A stretch of 64,000 nt of DNA from Clostridiales bacterium (GTDB lineage: Bacteria > Bacillota > Clostridia > Saccharofermentanales > Saccharofermentanaceae), in contig JAGAXM010000005.1 in assembly GCA_017940895.1 (NCBI GenBank), forward strand, positions 1 to 64,000, written 5' to 3'. The position numbers and the translations under genes are program-made. The notes under the pieces are model-generated. The model was given only the letters and a program-made list of their open reading frames with translations, did no database searches and had not been told where the DNA came from. This document shows, piece by piece, positions 8,284 through 16,654 of this stretch. Positions within the stretch are counted from its first letter, which is position 1; each line of letters starts with the position of its first letter.

Positions 8284-9282
8284 ATGACTGACAACAGAAT
8301 AACTATAGACGATATAGCAAGGGAACTTGGCATTTCAAAGACTACAGTCTCGAGGGCGATCTCGGGAAAGGGGAGGATTGGACCCGCGACCAGAGAGAAG
8401 GTCCTCGCGTATATAAAAGAGCACGATTACCGTCCTAACCCGCTGGCAAAAGGACTCGCTCAGTCCAAGACTTATAATATCGCGTGGGTATTTCCCGGTG
8501 ATTCACAGGTAACTGAACTGCCGTTCTTCCAGAAGTGTATGCTCGGTGTATCTGATGTGGCGGCGTCACAGGACAATGACATTCTTTTGTGTATGGTCTA
8601 CGAAGATGACCGTTCAAATCTTGAGAGGATCGTCAAGAACCGTAAGGTGGACGGCGTTATACTGGCGAGAACTTTATTCAAGGACCCTTGTGTGGAGTTC
8701 CTTCTCCAGTCGAGGATTCCGTTTGTTACTATCGGAAGTACACCCTATAAGAATGTCTTTCAGATCGATAATGATCATATCGGGGCTTGTAAGGAGCTTA
8801 CGGAAGTGCTGCTTCTTAAAGGTATGAAGAACATCGCTTTGATAGGCGGCAACGAGAACCATGTGGTTAACAGATCCAGAAGAGACGGTTATCTTAAGGC
8901 GTTCAGCGAATTAAATATACCGGTTAATAATGATATCATTTACATGAATTCGGATTCCAAACCGATGGTGGTAAGGGCTGTAACTGATGCTTTGGACAAG
9001 GAAGTTGACTGTATTCTTTGTACAGACGATATGATAACCGAGTTTGCACTTGATGAGATAAGAAAGCAGGGGTTATCGATACCGGACGATATAAGGATAG
9101 CATCGTTCTATAACAGCCCGGTCCTGGAGAACCACAGGCCTGCGATTACATCGCTCGACTATGATCCGAAGCAGATTGGAGCAGAGGCTTGTAACACGCT
9201 TTTTGCTTTGATGAACGGTGAGGATATTCCTAAGAAGCGACTACTTCAATACGATGTAACACTTAAAAGATCCACTCAGTAA
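8284..9282 (+). CDS. LacI-family regulator of galactan utilisation
   Basis: The start at 8284 follows AGAGG and gives 332 residues beginning with a LacI helix-turn-helix (I-D-D-I-A-R-E-L-G-I-S-K-T-T-V-S-R-A). The DNA-contacting residues and a hinge (N-P-L-A-K-G-L-A) are present, followed by a periplasmic-binding-protein-like effector domain to about residue 330. It lies between the beta-galactosidase and the sugar importer, and similar CG palindromes precede all three transcription units. It is therefore probably a galactan/galactobiose-responsive repressor. The effector is inferred, not shown. Confidence 0.88.
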   Translation: MTDNRITIDDIARELGISKTTVSRAISGKGRIGPATREKVLAYIKEHDYRPNPLAKGLAQSKTYNIAWVFPGDSQVTELPFFQKCMLGVSDVAASQDNDILLCMVYEDDRSNLERIVKNRKVDGVILARTLFKDPCVEFLLQSRIPFVTIGSTPYKNVFQIDNDHIGACKELTEVLLLKGMKNIALIGGNENHVVNRSRRDGYLKAFSELNIPVNNDIIYMNSDSKPMVVRAVTDALDKEVDCILCTDDMITEFALDEIRKQGLSIPDDIRIASFYNSPVLENHRPAITSLDYDPKQIGAEACNTLFALMNGEDIPKKRLLQYDVTLKRSTQ

Positions 9283-9306
9283 GGCTGCCAAATGGTGGCC
9301 TTTTTA
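9282..9306 (+). terminator. Rho-independent terminator after lacI-type gene
   Basis: Directly after the stop codon, AGGCTGCC pairs with GGTGGCCT (two wobble pairs) around an AAAT loop and is followed by a run of five T. This separates the regulator from the importer genes. Confidence 0.75.
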
Positions 9307-9446
9307 AGTGGTATGCGCAATGACAGATGATTTAAATGTGCTTGTTGCGCAGGCCGGATTAGCAGGGTGAATTGTGCGAATTGTCAACAAAATAATTCGA
9401 CGACTGTGCGGATAGAACAAAAAAGTGCTAAATATCAAATTGTGGC

Positions 9447-9495
9447 TTGACGATTTGAACAAATGATTTATTATTGGAGTAGGACAACCGGTTAC
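9447..9495 (+). promoter_or_regulatory. Sugar-importer promoter with LacI-type operator
   Basis: TTGACG (9447-9452) and ATTATT (9470-9475) are separated by 17 bases and form a credible sigma-A promoter. The operator CAACCGGTTA (9485-9494) lies about ten bases downstream of the -10 box, over the start site, where a bound LacI protein would block initiation. It differs from the 8228 operator by one base. Confidence 0.65.
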
Positions 9496-9541
9496 ACATG
9501 TTAATCGGGGATGATCTCAAGTTATTAGGAGGAGATTTAGT

Positions 9542-10819
9542 ATGAAAATGAGAAAGATTGTTGCACTCGCTGCAGTTGCATCAATGCTCGTCGGATCTCT
9601 TGCAGGTTGCACAGGCGCAGCTGAGGAGACAGGCAACGGCGGCGCAGCTGTTGGCGATGACGCTATCGCGAACCTTATCGCAGCAACTGAGGGAACAGTA
9701 TCACTCACAGTATGGGCATCTGAAGAAGACCAGGCTTATACTCAGACATTGATCGATGAGTTTATCGCTGCTTATCCTGATGTTACTTTTGATATTCAGC
9801 TCGGTTCAGAGTCTGAGTCAACATGTAAGGATACAGTGCTTACTGATATCGAAGCTGCAGCTGACGTTTTCGCTTTTGCAGATGATCAGATCCAGGCTCT
9901 TGTTGATGCAGGTGCGCTGCAGCCCATCAATGCTTACTATACATACGATGTAGCAAATGAGAACGTAGCAGGTGCTGTTGATGCAGCTTCAGTTGACGGA
10001 CAGCTCTACGCTTATCCTATGACAGCAGACAATGGTTACTTCATGTTCTACGATTCTTCTATATACACAGAGGAAGACGTTCAGTCCCTTGATGCTATGA
10101 TCGCGGCAGCTGAGGCTTCCGGCACAAAGATCGGTATGGATCTTTCAAGCGGCTGGTATCTGTACTCCTTCTTCGCAGGTGCAGGTCTTGAGACAGGTCT
10201 TAACGAAGATGGTGTAACAAACTTCTGTGAGTGGAACGCAGATGGCGGTGCAGATGTTGCTCAGGCTATCATCGACTACTTCGGCACAGGCGTTCTTGTT
10301 AACATGACAGATGACGAACAGGCTACAGCAATTGCTAACGGCGAGATCTCCGCATGTGTTAACGGCACATGGAGAGCTGAGACAGCAGCTGAGGCTTGGG
10401 GCGACAACTATGCAGCATGTAAGCTTCCCACATTCACACTTAACGGCAATCAGACACAGATGTCTTCCTTCTCCGGATGCAAGCTCATCGGTGTAAATGC
10501 TTATTCAGATCAGATCGGCTGGTCAATGCTTCTTGCAGAGTTCCTCACAAACGAGGATGCTCAGATTGGAAGATTTAACGAGAGAGGTCTTGGCCCTTCC
10601 AATATCGCAGCAGCAAGTTCTCCTGAAGTACAGGCTAATCCCGCTATCGCAGCTCTCGCAGCTCAGGCAGATTACGCTACACCTCAGCGCATTGGCGGCA
10701 ACTACTGGGCTCCTTCCCAGACACTTGGCGAGATCCTCGCTTCAGGTAATCCTGACGGTACGGATATCCAGGCACTGCTTGACACAGCTGTCGAGGGTAT
10801 CGAGGCACCCGTAGCATAA
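9542..10819 (+). CDS. Sugar ABC transporter substrate-binding lipoprotein
   Basis: A 425-residue protein with a lipoprotein signal peptide ending in L-A-G-C (Cys23), then an acidic linker and a family 1 extracellular solute-binding fold. The mature N terminus reads S-L-T-V-W-A-S-E-E-D-Q, typical of maltose-type (MalE/GanO-like) binding proteins. GGAGGAG precedes the ATG. In this locus it should capture beta-1,4-galacto-oligosaccharides. Codon use is strongly biased to GCA and TCC-type codons compared with its neighbours, suggesting high expression. It is followed by a strong hairpin that probably keeps its mRNA more abundant than that of the permeases. Confidence 0.9.
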   Translation: MKMRKIVALAAVASMLVGSLAGCTGAAEETGNGGAAVGDDAIANLIAATEGTVSLTVWASEEDQAYTQTLIDEFIAAYPDVTFDIQLGSESESTCKDTVLTDIEAAADVFAFADDQIQALVDAGALQPINAYYTYDVANENVAGAVDAASVDGQLYAYPMTADNGYFMFYDSSIYTEEDVQSLDAMIAAAEASGTKIGMDLSSGWYLYSFFAGAGLETGLNEDGVTNFCEWNADGGADVAQAIIDYFGTGVLVNMTDDEQATAIANGEISACVNGTWRAETAAEAWGDNYAACKLPTFTLNGNQTQMSSFSGCKLIGVNAYSDQIGWSMLLAEFLTNEDAQIGRFNERGLGPSNIAAASSPEVQANPAIAALAAQADYATPQRIGGNYWAPSQTLGEILASGNPDGTDIQALLDTAVEGIEAPVA

Positions 10820-10838
10820 AAATATAAGGTTTTCCGGG

Positions 10839-10876
10839 AACGCCTCATATGCTTCATTATCGACATATGAGGCGTT
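10839..10876 (+). terminator. Attenuating hairpin between binding protein and permeases
   Basis: A perfect 13-bp stem (AACGCCTCATATG with its complement) encloses a 12-base loop and ends in a short T run. The permease genes downstream have no obvious promoter of their own in the remaining 34 bases. The hairpin is therefore best read as a partial terminator or mRNA 3'-end stabiliser, as in many malE-malF type operons. Confidence 0.7.
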
Positions 10877-10910
10877 TTCTATGGAATAATTTGAGTAAAG
10901 AGGTTTGATT

Positions 10911-12386
10911 ATGGCAAGTAAAAAAGAAGTACATGCCTCTTCCGCAGGTGAAGCGATAGTGAATTTCTTTAAGGATTTCAAGAATTACTTCACAGATTTT
11001 GGCAAGGCTATCTCCAATGGTGATGCGGCTGTAAAACTATCGACTGTACTGATGGGAGCCGGATACTTTGCAAGGAAGAGAATAGTAGTCGGAATACTAA
11101 CAACCATCTATGAGGCACTCTTCGTACTGATGTGCATATTCTATGCAACTCCCAATCTTGCCAAGTTTGGTACGCTCGGTACGACAGTCCGTTCCACATC
11201 TTTTGATCCTGTAACTATGCAGAATACGGTAATACCGGGCGATAACTCTTTTCTTATCCTTCTTAACTCCGTTATCGCATTGTTCATGATTCTGGTATTC
11301 ATACTCACGTGGATCCACAACATTAAGCGCCAGTATGAGCTTCAGCTCATGTCAGAAAATGGGGAGCATATTAACTCCTTCGCTGAGGATGTAAAATCTC
11401 TTGTTAATGGAAGATTCAACATCACTCTCATGGCGCTGCCTACAATCGGCGTCATTCTGATGAATGTAATACCGATCCTCATCCTTATCGCGATCGCATT
11501 TACTAATTACGATCAGCAGCACATGCCGCCCTCATCACTTTTCACCTGGGTAGGCCTTACTAATTTTAAGAGTATCATCAACTTTTCAAGTACAAATTCA
11601 GCTTTCGGATATGCTTTCTTTAAAGTTCTTGGCTGGACGCTCGTATGGGCATTCTTCTCCACCTTCACATGCTTCCTTGGTGGTATCGTTATGGCTAAGC
11701 TCATCTCATACCATAGGGTCAAGTTTCCAAAGTTCTGGAGAACATTATTTGTAATCACTATCGCAGTTCCGCAGTTCGTTACGCTGCTCCTTGTCAGGTA
11801 TTTCTTCGGTGACTCGGGTATCGTAAACAGTTTCTGCTCAAGTATAGGAATCACATCAGCGCTTAAAGCGATTGGGCTGGTATCAGCGCATCTGAACTAT
11901 ATCCCGTTCCTTACTAATCCTTCCTGGGCTAAGTTCATGATCATTATGATCAATATCTGGGTAGGTGTTCCGTATCAGATGCTCATCGCGACAGGTGTGC
12001 TCCTCAATATTCCTGAATCCCAGATCGAATCCGCTAAGCTCGATGGAGCCAACGCATGGCAGATCTTCTGGCACATCACGATGCCTTACGTACTGTTTGT
12101 TGAAGGCCCGACGCTTATCACAGACTTCGTAAGAAACATCAACAACTTTAATGTTATCTATCTGCTTACTCAGGATACGTTCGTTACGACAAATCAGACT
12201 TTGGCAAATGCAAATGCAAAGGAAGTTGATCTCCTCGTAACCTGGTTGTTCAGACTGACCAATGACTACTACAACTACAAAATGGCATCCGTAATCGGAA
12301 TCATCGTATTCGTTATCTGTGCGGTATTCTCACTCATAGCGTTCTCGAAGTTCCTGTCAGGCGGAAGAGAGGAGAGTTATCAGTAA
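10911..12386 (+). CDS. Sugar ABC transporter permease (MalF-like)
   Basis: The ATG at 10911 follows AGAGG, giving 491 residues. There is a long N-terminal cytoplasmic part, an early membrane pair (about 50-130), then the six-helix binding-protein-dependent transport core from about residue 170. The EAA loop that docks the ATPase reads ESAKLDGANAWQIFWHITMP. It is the larger, MalF-type subunit of a carbohydrate importer. Its stop overlaps the next start as TAATG. No ATPase gene is in the operon, so it probably uses a shared MsmK/MalK-type ATPase encoded elsewhere. Confidence 0.9.
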   Translation: MASKKEVHASSAGEAIVNFFKDFKNYFTDFGKAISNGDAAVKLSTVLMGAGYFARKRIVVGILTTIYEALFVLMCIFYATPNLAKFGTLGTTVRSTSFDPVTMQNTVIPGDNSFLILLNSVIALFMILVFILTWIHNIKRQYELQLMSENGEHINSFAEDVKSLVNGRFNITLMALPTIGVILMNVIPILILIAIAFTNYDQQHMPPSSLFTWVGLTNFKSIINFSSTNSAFGYAFFKVLGWTLVWAFFSTFTCFLGGIVMAKLISYHRVKFPKFWRTLFVITIAVPQFVTLLLVRYFFGDSGIVNSFCSSIGITSALKAIGLVSAHLNYIPFLTNPSWAKFMIIMINIWVGVPYQMLIATGVLLNIPESQIESAKLDGANAWQIFWHITMPYVLFVEGPTLITDFVRNINNFNVIYLLTQDTFVTTNQTLANANAKEVDLLVTWLFRLTNDYYNYKMASVIGIIVFVICAVFSLIAFSKFLSGGREESYQ

Positions 12387-13297
12387 TGGAAAACGCAATT
12401 AGTAAACATGACAATTATGCACAGAAAGAACTGAAACTCCGTTCCAAGAAGAAGTCTGAGACAGCAGCGACGATCATAATAAATGCGCTTATCGCGATCT
12501 TCGCTTTGATCTGGATCATCCCAATCGTCTGGCTCCTCGTTACTGCATTCTCCAAGTACAGGGGAATCGACACGGCGCATTTCTTCCCCGCTCAGGGCTG
12601 GACACTTGATAATTTTAAGATCGTTCTGTTTGAACCTGACTCAGTAGTTCAGTACATAGCATGGTTTAAGAATACATTTATCATCGCACTGTTCTCATGC
12701 ATCATATCGACGGCCTTTGTCCTCATGGTATCGTACACATTCTCGTGTATGAGATTTAAGGGAAGACACGCTATGATGAAGTTCTCGATCATCCTGAACA
12801 TGTTCCCGGGCGTTCTGTCCATGATCGCAGTTTACTTCGTAATGAAGCAGTTAGGTCTTACAAACAGTCATGTAGGAATGGTAATCGTATACTCGGCAGG
12901 TTCCGGTCTTGGATATCTGATCTGCAAGGGCTTCATGGATACGATCCCGACTTCGATAAGAGAAGCAGCAAGACTTGATGGTGCATCCGAGGTGGAGATC
13001 TTCTTCAAGATAATCCTTCCTTTGTCAAAGCCTATCATCGTCTACACAGTAATCAGTTCATTCCTCGCACCATGGGCAGACTTCGTCTTCGCTAAGCTCA
13101 TGTTAAACTCCGGTATCTCGACAGACTGGACGGTAGCAATAGGACTTTACAACATGCTCGGCAAGGATCTGAAGTCTCACTACTTCTCTATCTTCTGCGC
13201 CGGCGGACTTCTGATCTCGATCCCGATCTCAGTTCTGTTCATTCTTATGCAGAAGTACTACGTAGAGGGCGTCACCGGCGGTGCTTCCAAGGGCTGA
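12386..13297 (+). CDS. Sugar ABC transporter permease (MalG-like)
   Basis: A 303-residue inner-membrane permease with six predicted helices and the EAA motif EAARLDGASEVEIFFKIILP. The start overlaps the MalF-like stop, showing translational coupling. With the 10911 permease and the 9542 binding protein it forms a CUT1-type importer, here inferred to import galacto-oligosaccharides. Confidence 0.92.
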   Translation: MENAISKHDNYAQKELKLRSKKKSETAATIIINALIAIFALIWIIPIVWLLVTAFSKYRGIDTAHFFPAQGWTLDNFKIVLFEPDSVVQYIAWFKNTFIIALFSCIISTAFVLMVSYTFSCMRFKGRHAMMKFSIILNMFPGVLSMIAVYFVMKQLGLTNSHVGMVIVYSAGSGLGYLICKGFMDTIPTSIREAARLDGASEVEIFFKIILPLSKPIIVYTVISSFLAPWADFVFAKLMLNSGISTDWTVAIGLYNMLGKDLKSHYFSIFCAGGLLISIPISVLFILMQKYYVEGVTGGASKG

Positions 13298-13327
13298 TAA
13301 CACTCAAACTTAGAGGTATAGATTAAA

Positions 13328-15169
13328 ATGCAAAACGACTTTATAGTTAACATAATCCATCGTCCCGAGATGGTACCTGAATATTCTGAGAAGGTTACGG
13401 GACAGGGTAAGAAGGAGGATATCGGAAGGAAAGCGCTCCTTACAGAGTCACTCGATATCTTCAAGTTTCAGCAGGAGACTGCACACAAGAACGGACTCAA
13501 GACTACGATACACATGACATATGCGAGTCTTTTCAACGAGGAGGCTGTAAGCATAGCTCGAAAAGATCACGACACATACGGCGATGAGATCGCACTTTCT
13601 CTTCTCGGTCTGCCGTGCGAGGAGTTCCGTAAGAAGTACAACACCAAGGACTTCTGCATCTGGATGTTCTCTATGGAGGATAAGATGCGCATCGTAGATG
13701 ATGTATTCGGCAAGTTCCACGACATCTTCGGTTTCTATCCCGAGTCCACAGGTTCCTACTACATGGACGCTGATCTTACTAACTACATCAAGAGCAAGTA
13801 CCCTTCGGTCAAGTGCGCCGTAGCGACCTGCTGGGAGGAGGGTCCCAAGGCATACCACACATGCAATAATTCGTGGTATACGCTTTTCGACGGGGGGCCG
13901 TGGAATCCCTGGATACCTTCAAAGCAGAACACGCATGCCCCTGCTGCAAACGAGGAGGAGGACTCCGGAATAGTTGCCATCCCGCACCTGTCGCGAGATC
14001 TCATCGCGTGCTATGACGGCAACGGCTCTAACTTCGGAACGCATCCTCAGAATGTATTAAGAGGCATGATCTACGACACGAAGACATGGGAGTACCCGTA
14101 TCTTTATAACATCATCGACCAGTACAGAGACCTTGGAAAATACAACGACGGCTACTCTTACAACATGATGTTCGTAGGCCCCGGCTGGCTTAACAAGATG
14201 GGCAGGTGGGAGGCTCCTTACGAGCTTCTTAAGAAGTCCTATGAGGACGGTATGGCATACTACGGCAAGCTTAAGAAAGAGGGCAAGCTCAAGGACATGA
14301 CAATGTCCGAGTTCGCGGATTACTACCGTGCGAAGAAGTCTTACAAGGAGCCTGAGTGCGCACTGTGGCGTGACATCCTTTACGGTTCTGACAAGCAGGT
14401 GTTCTGGTATGCTGATCCTTACATGAGAGCCTGCATCAACATGGATCAGGGCGGCGCTCTTGTCGACTTAAGGCCTTATGTATCGAAGCTTGAATGGAAG
14501 GTCGGAATCGGCACTCCTCATGTGCAGGACGCATCGTATCCGTTCCTGATCCAGGAGAAGTACCGCGCAGGTTATTTCACACACTACGCAGGTGAGGGCA
14601 CGATCAGATCAGCGAAGATATCGCACGGCGGCGAGGAGGTAGACCTTTGCCTGTGCAGGACGAAGGCTCACTTCAACGAGACAAAGGACGCGAAGATTCT
14701 GACCCTCGATCCTGTCGACATCGAGTTCTACGATCTTACCGTAACCCTGCAGACTGTCATTACGTTCGAGAAGGGTTCATCTGCGGTTAAGTATGAGCGT
14801 AAGATCTTAAAGATGAGTGACCCTGATGCGGATGTTACGATCAACGAATATATGGTCGGCTGCTACGGTACGACCGAGTATCCCGAGGACATGACCAATA
14901 TTACTCTGGCTGTCACAGGCGGAGACAATGAAGGCTCCGTTAAGTACGAATACAAGTGCCGCGAGATAGCATCGAAAGGTGCATCTGAAGCAAGTGCGCT
15001 CATCCCGGATATCGATACGCTCGTATCGCTTAAGACGGACGCCAAGGATGCTTCTGTCTACATCAGGGAAGGCTACGCTTTCTCCCCGATGTACACGCTC
15101 GGAATGAACAAGAAGATAACTGAAGGAGAGGTTGTAACAACATGGCTCAATCTGGCAAAGGCAAACTGA
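13328..15169 (+). CDS. Unclassified 613-aa protein of the galactan operon
   Basis: I do not recognise a named family with certainty. The first about 380 residues look like an alpha/beta barrel: alternating strand and helix segments, an early acidic and histidine-bearing strand (T-T-I-H-M-T-Y), then aromatic-rich loops (F-D-G-G-P-W-N-P-W-I-P) suited to sugar binding. Residues about 390-600 read as a beta-rich C-terminal domain. No signal peptide is present, so it is cytoplasmic. It lies in the middle of the importer-GH53 operon, 30 bases after the MalG-like gene and behind an AGAGG site. A role as a glycoside hydrolase, deacetylase or phosphorylase on imported oligosaccharides is inference from context. 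Confidence 0.6.
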   Translation: MQNDFIVNIIHRPEMVPEYSEKVTGQGKKEDIGRKALLTESLDIFKFQQETAHKNGLKTTIHMTYASLFNEEAVSIARKDHDTYGDEIALSLLGLPCEEFRKKYNTKDFCIWMFSMEDKMRIVDDVFGKFHDIFGFYPESTGSYYMDADLTNYIKSKYPSVKCAVATCWEEGPKAYHTCNNSWYTLFDGGPWNPWIPSKQNTHAPAANEEEDSGIVAIPHLSRDLIACYDGNGSNFGTHPQNVLRGMIYDTKTWEYPYLYNIIDQYRDLGKYNDGYSYNMMFVGPGWLNKMGRWEAPYELLKKSYEDGMAYYGKLKKEGKLKDMTMSEFADYYRAKKSYKEPECALWRDILYGSDKQVFWYADPYMRACINMDQGGALVDLRPYVSKLEWKVGIGTPHVQDASYPFLIQEKYRAGYFTHYAGEGTIRSAKISHGGEEVDLCLCRTKAHFNETKDAKILTLDPVDIEFYDLTVTLQTVITFEKGSSAVKYERKILKMSDPDADVTINEYMVGCYGTTEYPEDMTNITLAVTGGDNEGSVKYEYKCREIASKGASEASALIPDIDTLVSLKTDAKDASVYIREGYAFSPMYTLGMNKKITEGEVVTTWLNLAKAN

Positions 15170-15360
15170 ATTACAGATGTCCCTCCTGTTTTCTGAGAGA
15201 CCTCGACATCGATATGTTTTATGATAAGGAGAAGGATGAGTTCTACTGCCTGAGGTGCCAGTTTACCGGCAAGGAGAGCGATGTCCTTAACATGAACGAG
15301 ATGGTCAGAACCCGCTATAAGGCGATGATGCAAAGATTTGAGAAGTTTGATTTTGACTGA
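15142..15360 (+). CDS. Small zinc-ribbon protein in galactan operon
   Basis: A 72-residue protein with two cysteine pairs, C-P-S-C near residue 13 and C-L-R-C near residue 36, forming a probable zinc ribbon. Its start lies 28 bases inside the end of the 613-aa gene in another frame, behind GAAGGAGAGG, and its stop overlaps the start of the GH53 gene. This tight packing argues that it is real and co-translated. A regulatory or RNA-binding role is possible, but the family is unknown. Confidence 0.6.
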   Translation: MAQSGKGKLNYRCPSCFLRDLDIDMFYDKEKDEFYCLRCQFTGKESDVLNMNEMVRTRYKAMMQRFEKFDFD

Positions 15361-16481
15361 TGATCAATATTGACGGTTACATTAAAGGTGCTGATATATC
15401 TACTTTGATCGAGGAGGAAGAGAATGGCGCGGTCTATTATGATCACGGTGTTCGTAAGGACCTGCTTGCGATCTTGAAGTCCTACGGTTTTAACTGGGTC
15501 CGCATCAGGCTTTGGAATGATCCGTATTCTGAATCAGGAGAGCCATACGGTGCCGGTACTAATGATCTTCAAAAACTTATCAGGATAAGCAGACGCGCGA
15601 AGGACATTGGACTTAAGGTTCTTCTGTGCCTTCACTATTCTGATTTCTGGGCGGATCCCGGCAAGCAGACTATGCCTAAGGCTTGGGTGGGGAAGAGTGC
15701 CAGGGAGCTCGTGCACGCAGTTTATGAGTATACATTGAGCGTGCTGAACGCGCTTCGCAGCGAGGGAGTTCCTCCCGATATGATCGCGGTCGGAAACGAG
15801 CTTACCAACGGCCTTTTGTGGCCTTTGGGAAAGAAGCCTGACTTTGATAATATTGCTGCTTTTGTAAGCTCCGGAATAAGCGCCTGCCGTGAATTTGATA
15901 AGAACATTCCGGTCATGATCCACCTCGATAACGGCGGCAACAATCCGATGTATGTCGAGTGGTTCGATAACTATATAAAGCGCGGTGAAGACTTTGATGT
16001 AATCGGTCTGTCGTACTATCCTTTCTGGCACGGTACCATGCGTTCTCTTGAGAGGAACATGCGCGACATCGAGAGGCGTTACGGAAAGCAGACCGTTGTC
16101 GCTGAAGTGTCCACGGGATTTACTATGGAAGACTATGCTTCCTATGAGAAGCTTTCCCCCTCAGAGCGAAAAGGTTATGCCACAAGCCCGGAGCTTGTAT
16201 CGAAGGTCGAATACCCTCTTACAAAAGAAGGTCAGTGTGAGTTCATGAAAGAGTTCATGAAGATAAGCTCCGGAAGTAAGCTTAACAGAGGCTTCTTCTA
16301 TTGGGAGCCCGGATGGATCCCTGTGCCGAATGTGGGCTGGGCTAATGAAGCTGCTCTGGCCTATACGGGTGAGAAGGGTCCTGGCGGAAATGAATGGGCC
16401 AATCAGGCGCTGTTCGATTACGACGGAAATGCACTGCCTGCCCTGGAGATCATCAGGGATTTTAACAAGCCTGAAATGTAG
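15360..16481 (+). CDS. Cytoplasmic GH53 endo-beta-1,4-galactanase
   Basis: This 373-residue protein is a single GH53 domain. It has the opening G-A-D-I-S-T, W-V-R-I-R-L-W-N-D-P, then the acid/base Glu147 in V-G-N-E-L-T-N-G and the nucleophile Glu249 in V-V-A-E-V-S-T. There is no signal peptide, unlike most galactanases, so it should trim long oligosaccharides after import before GH42 finishes them. Its start overlaps the previous stop as TGATG. A second, secreted GH53 follows under a separate promoter. Confidence 0.9.
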   Translation: MINIDGYIKGADISTLIEEEENGAVYYDHGVRKDLLAILKSYGFNWVRIRLWNDPYSESGEPYGAGTNDLQKLIRISRRAKDIGLKVLLCLHYSDFWADPGKQTMPKAWVGKSARELVHAVYEYTLSVLNALRSEGVPPDMIAVGNELTNGLLWPLGKKPDFDNIAAFVSSGISACREFDKNIPVMIHLDNGGNNPMYVEWFDNYIKRGEDFDVIGLSYYPFWHGTMRSLERNMRDIERRYGKQTVVAEVSTGFTMEDYASYEKLSPSERKGYATSPELVSKVEYPLTKEGQCEFMKEFMKISSGSKLNRGFFYWEPGWIPVPNVGWANEAALAYTGEKGPGGNEWANQALFDYDGNALPALEIIRDFNKPEM

Positions 16482-16562
16482 TGTTTACAGGCCTTGCGCA
16501 ACTTTTTGTCGCAAATTTACCTTTTCAACAAAAAACATTTTTCTGAATTGGCAGAATGCTAA

Positions 16563-16616
16563 TTGCTGGCCATTTTTTAATCTGTTACTCTAATTGTGAA
16601 CAAGCGGTTGCGCAAC
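16563..16616 (+). promoter_or_regulatory. Promoter and LacI-type operator of secreted GH53
   Basis: TTGCTG (16563-16568) and TACTCT (16586-16591), 17 bases apart, form a plausible promoter. CAAGCGGTTG (16601-16610) matches the operators at 8228 and 9485 with one or two changes, and again lies just after the start site. A nested palindrome, GTTGCGCAAC (16607-16616), adjoins it. Confidence 0.55.
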
Positions 16617-16654
16617 AATGAATTGCGCAGTTTAAGACAACATGAGGTGTTCCC

